Shown here in pieces: positions 43,460 to 51,768 of a stretch of DNA of 64,000 nucleotides (within the stretch, counting starts at the first letter, position 1; the number at the start of each line of letters is the position of its first letter). The notes beneath the pieces were generated by a model. That model was not told the origin of the DNA. It did not search any database and saw nothing but the letters and a program-made list of their open reading frames with translations. Location of the stretch: contig CAKTEM010000002.1 of the NCBI GenBank assembly GCA_934548045.1, positions 104,611 to 168,610 of the forward strand, written 5' to 3'. The DNA is from an uncultured Faecalibacterium sp. (GTDB lineage: Bacteria; Bacillota; Clostridia; Oscillospirales; Ruminococcaceae). The position numbers and the translations under genes are program-made.

Positions 43460-43960
43460 TTACTTACTGGCCGGGATGTAAGCTGCAACGATCATCAGAT
43501 AGCCATTGCTGCCATTGTAGTAAAGGCCAATTGTATTGGCCATCTCATACTCCGAATCCGTATAGACGCTCTTATAGTCAAACGAGCTGTAGCTTGCCGG
43601 ATTCGTGGCCAGATAGCCAACGCAGAGTACACTACCTTTCGGAAGTTTCCCATCTGCGACAGCCTGTGCAAAAGCAGCCTGTGCAGCCTTATCACGATCT
43701 GCCGAATACTCGCCACCAATGCCGTATACACTACTCTTAGTTAGTGCGCTATACATCGACTGCGCAACGCTGCTGAGCTTGCGGCTGTAAGTACCTGTGC
43801 TGTATCCATCGTCACTTGCTTTATTCGTCAGGTTATCATACGCCTGGCAGATCGTATCACTCTCAAACACCGTGTCCGGGTCAACCGTGCATCCAGCCAA
43901 TACAGTCAAAGCCATCACGCCAATGAGGGCAACAGCCAGAAGTCTCTTAAACAGTTTCAT
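43460..43960 (-). CDS. Putative lipoprotein of unknown function
   Basis: 166 residues. Lipoprotein signal MKLFKRLLAVALIGVMAL with lipobox LAGC (Cys at residue 23), so it should be lipid-anchored outside the membrane. The mature part is Ser/Tyr/Ala-rich with a long helical middle (KLSSVAQSMYSAL, AAQAAFAQAV) and a C-terminal pair of strands (GLYYNGSNGYLMIVAAYIP). I do not recognise the domain. AAGGAGG precedes the ATG. The gap 43961-44114 shows nothing clear. Confidence 0.78.
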   Translation of the reverse strand: MKLFKRLLAVALIGVMALTVLAGCTVDPDTVFESDTICQAYDNLTNKASDDGYSTGTYSRKLSSVAQSMYSALTKSSVYGIGGEYSADRDKAAQAAFAQAVADGKLPKGSVLCVGYLATNPASYSSFDYKSVYTDSEYEMANTIGLYYNGSNGYLMIVAAYIPASK

Positions 43961-44114
43961 CGTTTCTGTCCTCCTTAAAAAAGGTCATATTTCTGTATTT
44001 TTTCGTTTGCTTTCCACTGAACCAGTTTAAGCATAACCAATTTATGCCTTGATGTCAATGGGGAGAACGCACAAAAAACGTCGAAAAACTTTTTGTGTGA
44101 AAAATTTCATTTTT

Positions 44115-44651
44115 TCAGTAGTCTGTTTCGCAGCCGAGCAGGGCTTTCATGTACGCAAAGGTCCGCTCCTGACCGACATCCCGTACCATCTTCAGCAGCT
44201 TTTCCAACAGGGCCCGGGTCTCGGGATGGAGCAGGTAGTGGTCCCTGCTCTTTTCGTAGTAGTTCCATGCCGCCGCGTCGGTGTACTTGTCGCCCAGATA
44301 GATCTGACTTGCCGCCACACGGTCGCAGACCATCTCGCAGACATACCGCAGAGGGATCTTCATCCCGGTCAGGCCGGATTTGGTGGTGCTGTAATCGATC
44401 CAGTATTCCAGATGATGCTTGTTGCGGCCCTTATGGTGGAGCCATGCCGAGGTGTAGCCCTTGGCTTCCCGTTCCGCCTCATTGGGGCTGTGGTCGCCCT
44501 GATAATAGATGCACCCCGGGATAAACTCGGTCGGGCTGTACTTGCTCAGGTCATGCGCCAGACCCTGCTTGTAAAGCCCACATTCAAAGCAGTACTTCAT
44601 CACCAGCAGCTTGTGCCGTGTGATCGTCTCAAAATGGCCTTTGATGTTCAT
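44115..44651 (-). CDS. DUF5662-family protein
   Basis: 178 residues, soluble. HDLSKYSPTEF, HHKGRNKHHLEYWIDY, and RYVCEMVCDRVAAS form a His/Asp-rich helical set that recalls an HD-like metal site; this is the DUF5662 pattern. The ATG overlaps the glycosyltransferase stop by four bases, so it belongs to the surface-polysaccharide operon. Its role is unknown. Confidence 0.85.
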   Translation of the reverse strand: MNIKGHFETITRHKLLVMKYCFECGLYKQGLAHDLSKYSPTEFIPGCIYYQGDHSPNEAEREAKGYTSAWLHHKGRNKHHLEYWIDYSTTKSGLTGMKIPLRYVCEMVCDRVAASQIYLGDKYTDAAAWNYYEKSRDHYLLHPETRALLEKLLKMVRDVGQERTFAYMKALLGCETDY

Positions 44652-46525
44652 ACGCGAAACCTCACCGTCACCTTTCCCTCTTTCAGCCCACGCAGATCGT
44701 CGCTCTCGGAAAAATCTTCCCGGTCACGGGTCAGATTGGGATTGTAGTAGGGGTCATCCAGAATATCCTCTTTGCCGTGGATCTGATAGAGCCGCTGCTG
44801 TTCGGACGCGAACCGTGCCGCCTTGGCCGGGTCTTTCTCGTCTCCGCCGCGGCTCTTGCTCTCATAATGAACGAGTTCTGCGTAAGGCGTCCACGCGATG
44901 CGGCAGCCTGCATCCCGTACCCGGAGGCAGAAATCCACATCGTTGAACGCCACCGCGAACTTCTCATCCAGTCCGCCGACCTCATCCCAGACACTCGTCT
45001 TCACCAGCAGGCAGGCACCGGTCACGGCCGAAAAGTCCTGCACGGTCGCCGCGCGAAACAGATATCCACTGCCGCCGCGCTTTTTGTACTTGTGGCTGTG
45101 GCCTGCGTAACCGCCCAGACCGGTGATAACACCGGCGTGCTGCAAGGTATCGTCGGGATAGTAGAGCATTGCGCCGCAGATGGCCGCACCATCCGGGTGG
45201 GCGCACTGCCGCAGCAGCTCGGTCAGCCAGTCGCCGTTGACGACTTCGACATCGTTATTCAGGAGCAGCAGATATTCCCCAGAGGCGAATTTGCGTCCAA
45301 AATTATTGATCCCGGAAAAATTGAAGCCTTTTTCGGGGTACTGGACGACTTTCAGGCCGTCGTAGCGTTTTTCTGCTTCCTTATAATAGTCGAAGGTCTT
45401 GGGGTCGGTGGAGTTGTTCTCTATGACAATGACCTCGTAGTTATCCCACTCGGTCTTCGTCCAGATGCTGTGCAGGCATTTTTCGAGGTCGTCGGTGTGG
45501 TCTTTGTTCGGGATGAGGATACTGACCTTCGGTGTACCCTCAATTTTCCACTTTACCCGGTAGGTGCTGGGGAAAAGTCCATCCTCGACGGTTCCTTCCC
45601 GGCCCGTCCGGGTCAAGTGGTCACGCAAAGCTTTCTTTGCGGCCTCGGCAACATAGGGCTTTGCGTCCGTGCCGCCGGAGGTCGAACCAGAATGGACACG
45701 CCAGTAATACAGCACCTGCGGAACATGCGCTGCACCGCCGACTTTCTCGATGAGACGCAGGAAGAGGTCGTGGTCCTGACTGCCATCGCACTCGGGGCGT
45801 TCGCCGCCGATGGCTTCGTACAGCTCCCGTTTGAAGACGGCCAGATGGCAGATGTAGTTGCAGCAGAGCAGATAATCCGGCGCGTAGTCCGGCTTAAAGT
45901 GCGCCACCATCGGCCGCTGGATGCTCTTCGAGAACAGTGCTTCATCACTGTACAGGAAGCCGTCCGGCTTGCCCTTCTGGCGGAGCAGCAAAATCGCCTT
46001 TCCCATCGCATACATGGCATGAGGTGCCAGAATATCGTCGTGGTCGGCCAGCGCAAGGTATTCGCCCGTTGCCAGCGTCTCGGCGGCATTGGTGTTCGCC
46101 GCAATGCCCTTATTCTCGACCTTTTTGTATACGATGCGTTGATTCTTTTGCTGATATTCCAGAACGATTTTCTCAACGTAGCCGTGTTCGGCATCCGAAG
46201 CATCCGCAAGGCAGAGCTGGCCATTGGGCGCAGTCTGGTTCACAAAGGAATCCAGAAATTCCCGAAGGTATTTTTCCGGTGTATTATACAGCGGTGTCAG
46301 GATGCTGATGGACGGCAGGCCGCAGGTCTCTGCCATCTTCCCTGCCATCTCCGCCCGTTGAGCTTCCAGAACCTTTTTTGCCGGAAGATACCGGGCTTTT
46401 TTGCCAAAGAACCGGCGTTTGAAAAAGCCTGCTCCCCGGACCAGCATGGTGCCGAGGCCCTCGTCCTTTGTCAGCTGAACGGCATAGCCCATCAGCTCTT
46501 TCATGCGTTTCAATCGCAGATTCAT
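44648..46525 (-). CDS. Two-domain family 2 glycosyltransferase
   Basis: 625 residues with two GT2 domains. After a basic N-terminus, the first starts SISILTPLYNTPEKYLREFLDS (near residue 72) with ADHDD as the nucleotide-sugar Asp motif and DGSQDHDLFLRL. The second starts VSILIPNKDHTDDLEKCL (near residue 335) with LLLNNDVEVVN and DVDFCLRVRDAG. Such proteins are common in rhamnan or O-antigen-like assembly. No membrane segment. It follows the ABC exporter ATPase by three bases. Products would be surface glycan; the sugars are unknown. Confidence 0.92.
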   Translation of the reverse strand: MNLRLKRMKELMGYAVQLTKDEGLGTMLVRGAGFFKRRFFGKKARYLPAKKVLEAQRAEMAGKMAETCGLPSISILTPLYNTPEKYLREFLDSFVNQTAPNGQLCLADASDAEHGYVEKIVLEYQQKNQRIVYKKVENKGIAANTNAAETLATGEYLALADHDDILAPHAMYAMGKAILLLRQKGKPDGFLYSDEALFSKSIQRPMVAHFKPDYAPDYLLCCNYICHLAVFKRELYEAIGGERPECDGSQDHDLFLRLIEKVGGAAHVPQVLYYWRVHSGSTSGGTDAKPYVAEAAKKALRDHLTRTGREGTVEDGLFPSTYRVKWKIEGTPKVSILIPNKDHTDDLEKCLHSIWTKTEWDNYEVIVIENNSTDPKTFDYYKEAEKRYDGLKVVQYPEKGFNFSGINNFGRKFASGEYLLLLNNDVEVVNGDWLTELLRQCAHPDGAAICGAMLYYPDDTLQHAGVITGLGGYAGHSHKYKKRGGSGYLFRAATVQDFSAVTGACLLVKTSVWDEVGGLDEKFAVAFNDVDFCLRVRDAGCRIAWTPYAELVHYESKSRGGDEKDPAKAARFASEQQRLYQIHGKEDILDDPYYNPNLTRDREDFSESDDLRGLKEGKVTVRFRV

Positions 46526-46528
46526 GAT

Positions 46529-47272
46529 TTATGCCTCGCCGCGCTGGACAGCCTTGTACGCGTTGCAGACCGTCTCGGTGTCGCCGTTCATCTTGAGGTG
46601 GCCGTGGCTCAGCCATGCAACCTTACTGCACATCCGTTCGATCTGCTCGATGGAGTGGGAGACCAGAATGACCGTCGTGCCGCCTGCCATCAGCTCCTGC
46701 ATCCGCTTTTCGCATTTCTGCTGGAAGAGGAAGTCACCGACCGACAGCACCTCATCCGCGATGAGGATGTCGGGCTTGGTGATGGTCGCAATGGCGAAGC
46801 CGATACGGGCCACCATGCCGGAGGAATAGTTTTTCAGCGGCACATCGAGGAAGTTCTGCAATTCGCTGAACTCCACGATCTCGTCGAATTTTTCATCAAG
46901 GTACTTGGGCGAGAAGCCCAGCACTGTACCGTTCAGGTAGATGTTCTCCCGGGCGGTCAGATCCATATCGAAACCTGCACCCAGCTCGATGAGGGGCGCG
47001 ATGGTGCCATTGACCGTCACCTTGCCCTTGGTGGGCTTGTACACGCCTGCGATGGTCTTGAGCAGGGTGGACTTGCCCGAGCCGTTCAGGCCGACCAGAC
47101 CGTAAAAGTCGCCGGGCATGATGTCAAGGCTGACGTCACGCAGAGCATAGAACTCGTCGTACTGCAGACGTCCCTGTACCATCGCGAGGAGATATTCTTT
47201 CAGGCTCTCGTGCTTTTCGGTGGAGAGGTTGAAGCACATCGAAACATTATCAACTTTAATGATCGGTTCCAT
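46529..47272 (-). CDS. ABC-type polysaccharide/teichoic acid export ATPase (TagH/Wzt type)
   Basis: 247 residues. Walker A GLNGSGKST, Walker B DILIADEVLSVGD (the DEVLAVGD variant typical of polysaccharide export ATPases), and signature YSSGMVARIGFA. The usual C-terminal carbohydrate-binding extension of Wzt is missing, so this is a minimal TagH-like subunit. ATG 47272 has AAGGAGGGG upstream. It forms an exporter with the permease immediately before it. Confidence 0.93.
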   Translation of the reverse strand: MEPIIKVDNVSMCFNLSTEKHESLKEYLLAMVQGRLQYDEFYALRDVSLDIMPGDFYGLVGLNGSGKSTLLKTIAGVYKPTKGKVTVNGTIAPLIELGAGFDMDLTARENIYLNGTVLGFSPKYLDEKFDEIVEFSELQNFLDVPLKNYSSGMVARIGFAIATITKPDILIADEVLSVGDFLFQQKCEKRMQELMAGGTTVILVSHSIEQIERMCSKVAWLSHGHLKMNGDTETVCNAYKAVQRGEA

Positions 47273-47285
47273 TCTTCTCCCCTCC

Positions 47286-48095
47286 TTAAATGTGCAGGAC
47301 AAAGCGGTCCTGCGTCTTGCGGAACATCTGGATGCCGACGACCATCGAAACGACTGCACACAGGCCGCAGACGAAGATCATGTTTCTGTCCAGCGGAATT
47401 CCCCACATCAGGGTACGGCGGAAACCCGTGATATACCAATACATCGGGTTCAGCTTGATGATCTGCTGCATGTTGAAGCCGCCGATGGTAAAGGTCATCT
47501 GGGTCGGGTCATAGAAGATGGCCGAGAAGTAGAGCAGAGCCGTGATGAAGATGCTCCAGATATGCATGATATCCCGGAAAAAGACCGTGGCCGCCGCGAG
47601 GAACAGGCCCACACCCAGACTGAAGAAGAACAGGGTGATGAGCGGATAGATGACCTCGATGATGGTCCAATGGAGCGGACTGCCGGTAAAGATCATGACA
47701 AGTGCCAGTGCCACGAAGCTGAACACACAGTTCACCATGGCGAAACAGCACTTTTCCAGCGGAAAGACGTATTTCGGGATATAGACCTTTTTCAGCAGCG
47801 GAGCCGCGCTCAGGACGCTGCTCATGCTGGTGGAGGTCGCTTCGTTGAAGAAGTTGAACAGCAGCTGGCCGCACATCAAAAAGACCGGGAAGTTGTCGAT
47901 GCCGCTGCCGCGCATATCCATCAGGCTGCTGAAGACTGCCCAGTAGACCAGACACATCAGCAGCGGATTCAGCACGCTCCAGACGACGCCCAGCACACTG
48001 CGGCGGTATTTCAGCTTGAAGTCACGGCTGACAAGGTTCCACAGCAGATAGCGGTAACGCCAGAAGCCGTTAAACATTCTCTTGATTTTTGCCAC
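47286..48095 (-). CDS. ABC-2 type polysaccharide export permease (TagG/Wzm type)
   Basis: 269 residues with about six membrane segments after a basic N-terminus. It has YRRSVLGVVWSVLNPLLMCLVYWAVFSSLM and the C-terminal KLNPMYWYITGFRRTLMWG, both typical of ABC-2 exporters of O-antigen or teichoic acid. It is followed 13 bases later by its ATPase. Confidence 0.93.
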   Translation of the reverse strand: MAKIKRMFNGFWRYRYLLWNLVSRDFKLKYRRSVLGVVWSVLNPLLMCLVYWAVFSSLMDMRGSGIDNFPVFLMCGQLLFNFFNEATSTSMSSVLSAAPLLKKVYIPKYVFPLEKCCFAMVNCVFSFVALALVMIFTGSPLHWTIIEVIYPLITLFFFSLGVGLFLAAATVFFRDIMHIWSIFITALLYFSAIFYDPTQMTFTIGGFNMQQIIKLNPMYWYITGFRRTLMWGIPLDRNMIFVCGLCAVVSMVVGIQMFRKTQDRFVLHI

Positions 48096-48101
48096 AGGCG
48101 A

Positions 48102-48668
48102 TCACCACTTTTCAAAGAACTCGAACTTCTGGGATGCAAAGGACTCGTGCAGCTTGTCTTTTGCGCTGGTCTTATGCTCGCAGCCGCAGTCCGGCCACTG
48201 AACATTGACGGTGGGATCGTCGTAGGGGATGCCGCCCTCGCTGGTGGGATCATAGACATCGGTACATTTGTAGCAGAACTCGGCGATATCGCTCAGGACG
48301 AGGAAGCCGTGCGCAAAACCCTCCGGGATATAGAACATCTTCTTGTTCTCCTCGGACAGGGTGACGCCGACCCACTTGCCGAAGGTCGCGCTGTTCGGGC
48401 GGCAGTCAACGGCGACATCGTAGACTTCGCCCTTGGTCACACGCACCAGCTTGCCCTGAGTGTGGTTCTTTTGGAAGTGCAGGCCGCGCAGAACGCCACG
48501 GGTAGAGCGGCTCTGGTTGTCCTGTACGAATTCCTTGTCGATGCCAGCTTCAGCGAACTGGTCCTTCTGGTAGGTCTCCATGAAGTAACCACGGTCATCG
48601 CCGAACACCTGCGGCTCGATAACAACAACACCCGGGATCTCGGTCTGCGTAAACGTGAACTTGCCCAT
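48102..48668 (-). CDS. rfbC: dTDP-4-dehydrorhamnose 3,5-epimerase RfbC
   Basis: Third enzyme of dTDP-L-rhamnose synthesis. 188 residues. VVIEPQVFGDDRGYFMETY, QDNQSRSTRGVLRGLHFQ with the catalytic His, KLVRVTKGEVYDVAVD, and FYIPEGFAHGFLVLSD are diagnostic. First gene of the surface-polysaccharide operon, six bases before the permease. rfbA, rfbB and rfbD are not in the window. The substrate of the exporter probably contains rhamnose. Confidence 0.97.
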   Translation of the reverse strand: MGKFTFTQTEIPGVVVIEPQVFGDDRGYFMETYQKDQFAEAGIDKEFVQDNQSRSTRGVLRGLHFQKNHTQGKLVRVTKGEVYDVAVDCRPNSATFGKWVGVTLSEENKKMFYIPEGFAHGFLVLSDIAEFCYKCTDVYDPTSEGGIPYDDPTVNVQWPDCGCEHKTSAKDKLHESFASQKFEFFEKW

Positions 48669-48773
48669 TTTTCAATTTCCTCTCTGTTTTCAATTTATCA
48701 TTTTTGTCGATTCGTTATATATGGAAAAGCTTTTCAGCTTTTTCGGCAGATTGCAGATTATTTTTTAGCGGCT

Positions 48774-48823
48774 CCGCCCTCTCAGGCCGCTTCGCGTCCA
48801 GCTCTCCCAAAGGGAGAGCCTTT
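48774..48823 (-). repeat. Dispersed palindromic repeat, copy 6 (between dacF-type gene and rfbC)
   Basis: On the plus strand CCGCCCTCTCAGGC, hairpin CGC-TTC-GCG, TCCAGCTCTCCC-AAA-GGGAGAGCC, then the last bases of the carboxypeptidase gene. It may end that gene's transcript. Confidence 0.78.
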
Positions 48824-50146
48824 TCAATGTTTCGGCTTTCGCCTTTTCTTCTTCCGCTTGGCGAGGAAGCGCACCACGCCATACGTCACCACGGCAGCGG
48901 CAACGGTACAGCCCAGCGAGATCAGAATCAGCTTCCACCATGCGAAGCCCTTCGGGTCAACATCTTTGGACGTCGAGAGCGTTGCGTTCGCACTCTTTGC
49001 GAGCAGATCTTCCAGCCCATCAATATTCGCTTCGACCCGGACACTGGTGGATTCCTGTTTTTCGCCGCCGTTGACCGTATAGACGGCGTAGACTTCCGGC
49101 TGGACACCCAGAACGTACTGTTCCGGCAGTTCCAGCGTCACCGAAACGTCCGATGCCGTCAGCCCGTCGGCCAGCAGAAGCCGGGTTCCTGGGTCGGTCA
49201 CGGTCACGGTTCCCAGCGGTTTTCCGCCGCCGACCACGGTCAGCTCCTCCGAAATGCCCTGCGAGGGCAGGTCGGTGTAGTTTTTGTAGGTCGAAAAGGC
49301 GTAGTCCAGCAATGCCCGGACGTCGTTGTACTTGTCGGTCTTGATCTGGCTCTGCATCGTCACGCAGATAAGCCGGACGCCGTCCTGCTCGGCAAGGCAG
49401 ACATAGCTGTACCGGGCGATATTCGTATAGCCGATTTTGGAACCCAGAATCGAGGAGATATAATACCGGCTGGAACCAACGCGCATCTTATCCTGCTGAT
49501 GGAAATACCGCATCTCCGGCTGGACGTTGGTCGGCTCCATAATATAGGTGTCGTTCCGGGTGAAAACCGTCTCGAAGCCCGGCTGCGTCAAGGCCCAGCG
49601 TAAAATCTGCGCCATGTCATAACAACTGGTATAATGGTCGTCGTCGCTGATGCCGTGGGGATTCGCGAAGTGGGTATGTTTCAGACCCAGTTCCTTCACC
49701 TGCGCGTTCATGGCCGCCACGCCGCCCTCGATGGTTCCACCGCCGAAGTATTCAGCCAGCAGGTTCGCGCCGTCATTCGCGCTCGCCATCATGGTACCGT
49801 ACAGCGCGTCTGTCAGCGGCACCTTCTCCCCTTCCTGCAGGGCGATGTGGCTGGAATCCGTTCCAGCCAGCGAATAGACGTCCTCATGGCTGACAGTCAG
49901 CTTGACATCCTCCCAGTCGCCCTGCGCTTTTTCGCAGGCAAGACCAAGGGTCATCACTTTGGTGATGGATGCCGGATGAAGCTCTTCATCCATATTCTGC
50001 TGCGCAAGCACCAGACCGGTATCGGCGTCGATGATGCAGTAGGCCTCGGTCGCCGTCAGGGTCGGCCCGGCCGCCGCTGCGCCCGGTACGAATACCGCGC
50101 AGACGAAAATCAGCACCGCACAGAGTGCGGCGATGTGTTTTTTCAT
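48824..50146 (-). CDS. D-alanyl-D-alanine carboxypeptidase (PBP, peptidase S11)
   Basis: Trims the terminal D-Ala from wall pentapeptides. 440 residues: signal peptide (about 1-25), S11 catalytic domain with SITK (Ser60-Lys63 region, PASITKVMT), SAND and a third motif KIG in GSKIGYT where KTG is normal, a PBP5-type beta domain (about 290-390), and a C-terminal membrane helix with a basic KRKKKRRKPKH end. Dac proteins of this layout (DacF/DacB) act in vegetative or spore wall. It is followed by repeat copy 6. Confidence 0.93.
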   Translation of the reverse strand: MKKHIAALCAVLIFVCAVFVPGAAAAGPTLTATEAYCIIDADTGLVLAQQNMDEELHPASITKVMTLGLACEKAQGDWEDVKLTVSHEDVYSLAGTDSSHIALQEGEKVPLTDALYGTMMASANDGANLLAEYFGGGTIEGGVAAMNAQVKELGLKHTHFANPHGISDDDHYTSCYDMAQILRWALTQPGFETVFTRNDTYIMEPTNVQPEMRYFHQQDKMRVGSSRYYISSILGSKIGYTNIARYSYVCLAEQDGVRLICVTMQSQIKTDKYNDVRALLDYAFSTYKNYTDLPSQGISEELTVVGGGKPLGTVTVTDPGTRLLLADGLTASDVSVTLELPEQYVLGVQPEVYAVYTVNGGEKQESTSVRVEANIDGLEDLLAKSANATLSTSKDVDPKGFAWWKLILISLGCTVAAAVVTYGVVRFLAKRKKKRRKPKH

Positions 50147-50233
50147 CTATTTCTTAACTCCAATAGTTCATTTCGTTGAATCATTGCTTTTCACGGTTCT
50201 GCCCTCGCAGACGTGCAGGCAATTATCTGTTTT

Positions 50234-50262
50234 AGTATACCACACTTTCCCCTCTCTGAAAA
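50234..50262 (-). promoter_or_regulatory. Promoter of the D,D-carboxypeptidase gene
   Basis: On the minus strand TTTTCA (50257-50262), 17-bp spacer, TATACT (50234-50239), about 88 bp before the start. Confidence 0.55.
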
Positions 50263-50279
50263 GCTTCTCATTTCGCAAT

Positions 50280-50867
50280 TCACATTTTGCCGCGAAGTAC
50301 TGGCTGGAGTTGTCTTCCCTGCATGGCGGCGTCCAGCGTCTCGGGCAGAAGGCTGAAGTCCGCTTTCAGACTCTGCGGCTTTGCCGCCGGGTCATCCTGA
50401 CCGTACGGCACAAAGAAGAAGTGCTTCCGCTGATAAAGCCGGGCGATGTTCTCTCCGGACGCACCAAGGCCGTCGTTGGTCGAGACAGCCACCACCACCG
50501 GACAGCCCACCCGGAGCAGGCTCTTCGCTGCCATCGTCACCGGCGTATCCGACAACCCAGCCGCCAGCCGGGCCAATGTCGTACCGGTGCAGGGCGCAAT
50601 CACCAACGCCTCCGCCTGCTTCTGCGGCCCAAGAGGTTCCACGGCCTGCAAAGTCTCCCGTACCGGGTTTCCGGTCAGCTCTTCGAGCCAGGCTTTCCAG
50701 TCTTCTGCCCGGCCAAACCGGGTATCTAGCCGGGAGACCGCAAAGCTCATCACCGGCAGAAGTTCCCAGCCTGCCGCTGTCAGCTGTTCGGCCTGCCGGA
50801 GGGCCGTTTCCAGCGTGCAGAAGCTCCCACAGACCGCAAATGCCGCCCGTCGTTTCCGTTCGTTCAT
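50280..50867 (-). CDS. dpaB: Dipicolinate synthase subunit B
   Basis: With DpaA converts dihydrodipicolinate to dipicolinic acid of spore cores. 195 residues, flavoprotein fold: AAFAVCGSFCT at the start, FAVSRLDTRFG, LVIAPCTGTTLARLAAGLSDTPVTMAAKS, and YQRKHFFFVPYGQDDP are the SpoVFB hallmarks. ATG 50867 overlaps the dpaA stop by four bases and has GGAGG upstream. The genus is usually described as non-sporing, so the presence of both subunits is noteworthy. Confidence 0.95.
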   Translation of the reverse strand: MNERKRRAAFAVCGSFCTLETALRQAEQLTAAGWELLPVMSFAVSRLDTRFGRAEDWKAWLEELTGNPVRETLQAVEPLGPQKQAEALVIAPCTGTTLARLAAGLSDTPVTMAAKSLLRVGCPVVVAVSTNDGLGASGENIARLYQRKHFFFVPYGQDDPAAKPQSLKADFSLLPETLDAAMQGRQLQPVLRGKM

Positions 50868-51655
50868 CGTGGTTCCTCCCTTTCCCTCAGAATATCGCAC
50901 ACCGTCTGTGCCACCGCCTCCCCTGCTGTTTCCGGTGCGCAGACCGCAGGCAGACTCAGCGCATGGATGGCACGATGCCTCAGCCGCTCTGCCGCTGCAA
51001 AATCAGTTCCGCCGGGCTTTGATGCCAAGTCGATGATCAAACTTTCCGGCCTCAGCTGTGGCAGCACGGTTTCGGTCAGAACTTGCGCCGGAACGGTATT
51101 CACCACCGTGTCAAATGCCGACACGATATCCGCCAGCCGCCGCAGCTCGATGCTCCGCAGGCCGAGACTTTCCGCCAATGCACGTTGTGCCGGACGCCGG
51201 GCCGCCACCGTCACCTGTGCGCCCAGTGCCGCAAGCCGGACACCCAACGCCTGCCCGACCGGGCCGAAACCGGTCATCAGCACCGCTGACCCGAACAGCG
51301 TCCGTTTCCGCTCCTGCATCAGGATTGCGATGCAGCCCTCTGCCGTCGGGATGGCGTTCCGAATCGTCAGCTCCTCCCGGGCAAAGTAGTCGACCAGCTC
51401 GACACCTGCTTCCCGGGCGATGTCCTGCGCCTGTGCCGACAACATTCCGCCCAGTGCCAGCGTGCCGGGCTTTGCCGCGCGCAGCAGCTCCGCCAGCGGC
51501 GTTTTCGTCTCATCCAAGGGCAGCGGCAGAAGGATGTAATCCGCCAGCGCGATGTCCTCCGGCCCATCCACCTGATACCCTGCCCTCGCCAGCGCACGGC
51601 CTGCCGCCGCCTGCCGCGCATCCGACCCTACCACCGCAAACCGCTTCCGCTCCAT
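50864..51655 (-). CDS. dpaA: Dipicolinate synthase subunit A
   Basis: 263 residues from ATG 51655 (MERKRFAVVGSDARQ), which matches the Bacillus SpoVFA start; an ATG nine codons earlier is possible. The N-terminal domain contains ADYILLPLPLDET and FAREELTIRNAIPTAEGCI, a strong DpaA motif, and the NAD(P)-binding part has VLMTGFGPVGQALGVRLAALG. It catalyses the NADPH-dependent step with DpaB. The two genes overlap and form one transcript. Confidence 0.95.
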   Translation of the reverse strand: MERKRFAVVGSDARQAAAGRALARAGYQVDGPEDIALADYILLPLPLDETKTPLAELLRAAKPGTLALGGMLSAQAQDIAREAGVELVDYFAREELTIRNAIPTAEGCIAILMQERKRTLFGSAVLMTGFGPVGQALGVRLAALGAQVTVAARRPAQRALAESLGLRSIELRRLADIVSAFDTVVNTVPAQVLTETVLPQLRPESLIIDLASKPGGTDFAAAERLRHRAIHALSLPAVCAPETAGEAVAQTVCDILREREEPR

Positions 51656-51722
51656 CACCTGCACCCCCAAACGTTTCGCCATTCTATGCCAGCTGCTCCG
51701 ATTCCGTGCAATATTTCATGCA

Positions 51723-51749
51723 GTATGGTATACTCTGCCCAACAAATCG
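51723..51749 (+). promoter_or_regulatory. Promoter element shared with the AT-rich acetyltransferase gene
   Basis: GTATGGTATACT, six bases, AACAAATCG, ending 20 bases before the ATG, as at 31935-31961. TATACT (51729-51734) is the -10. Confidence 0.6.
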
Positions 51750-51768
51750 AGTCCAAGGAATCATTGCA

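Noticed and set aside
44777..47431. Very long open frame on the plus strand (884 codons) antisense to the glycosyltransferase and ABC ATPase genes
   Set aside because: It mirrors real minus-strand genes with strong motifs. High GC at codon position 3 leaves the opposite strand open; its product is low-complexity with no domain.
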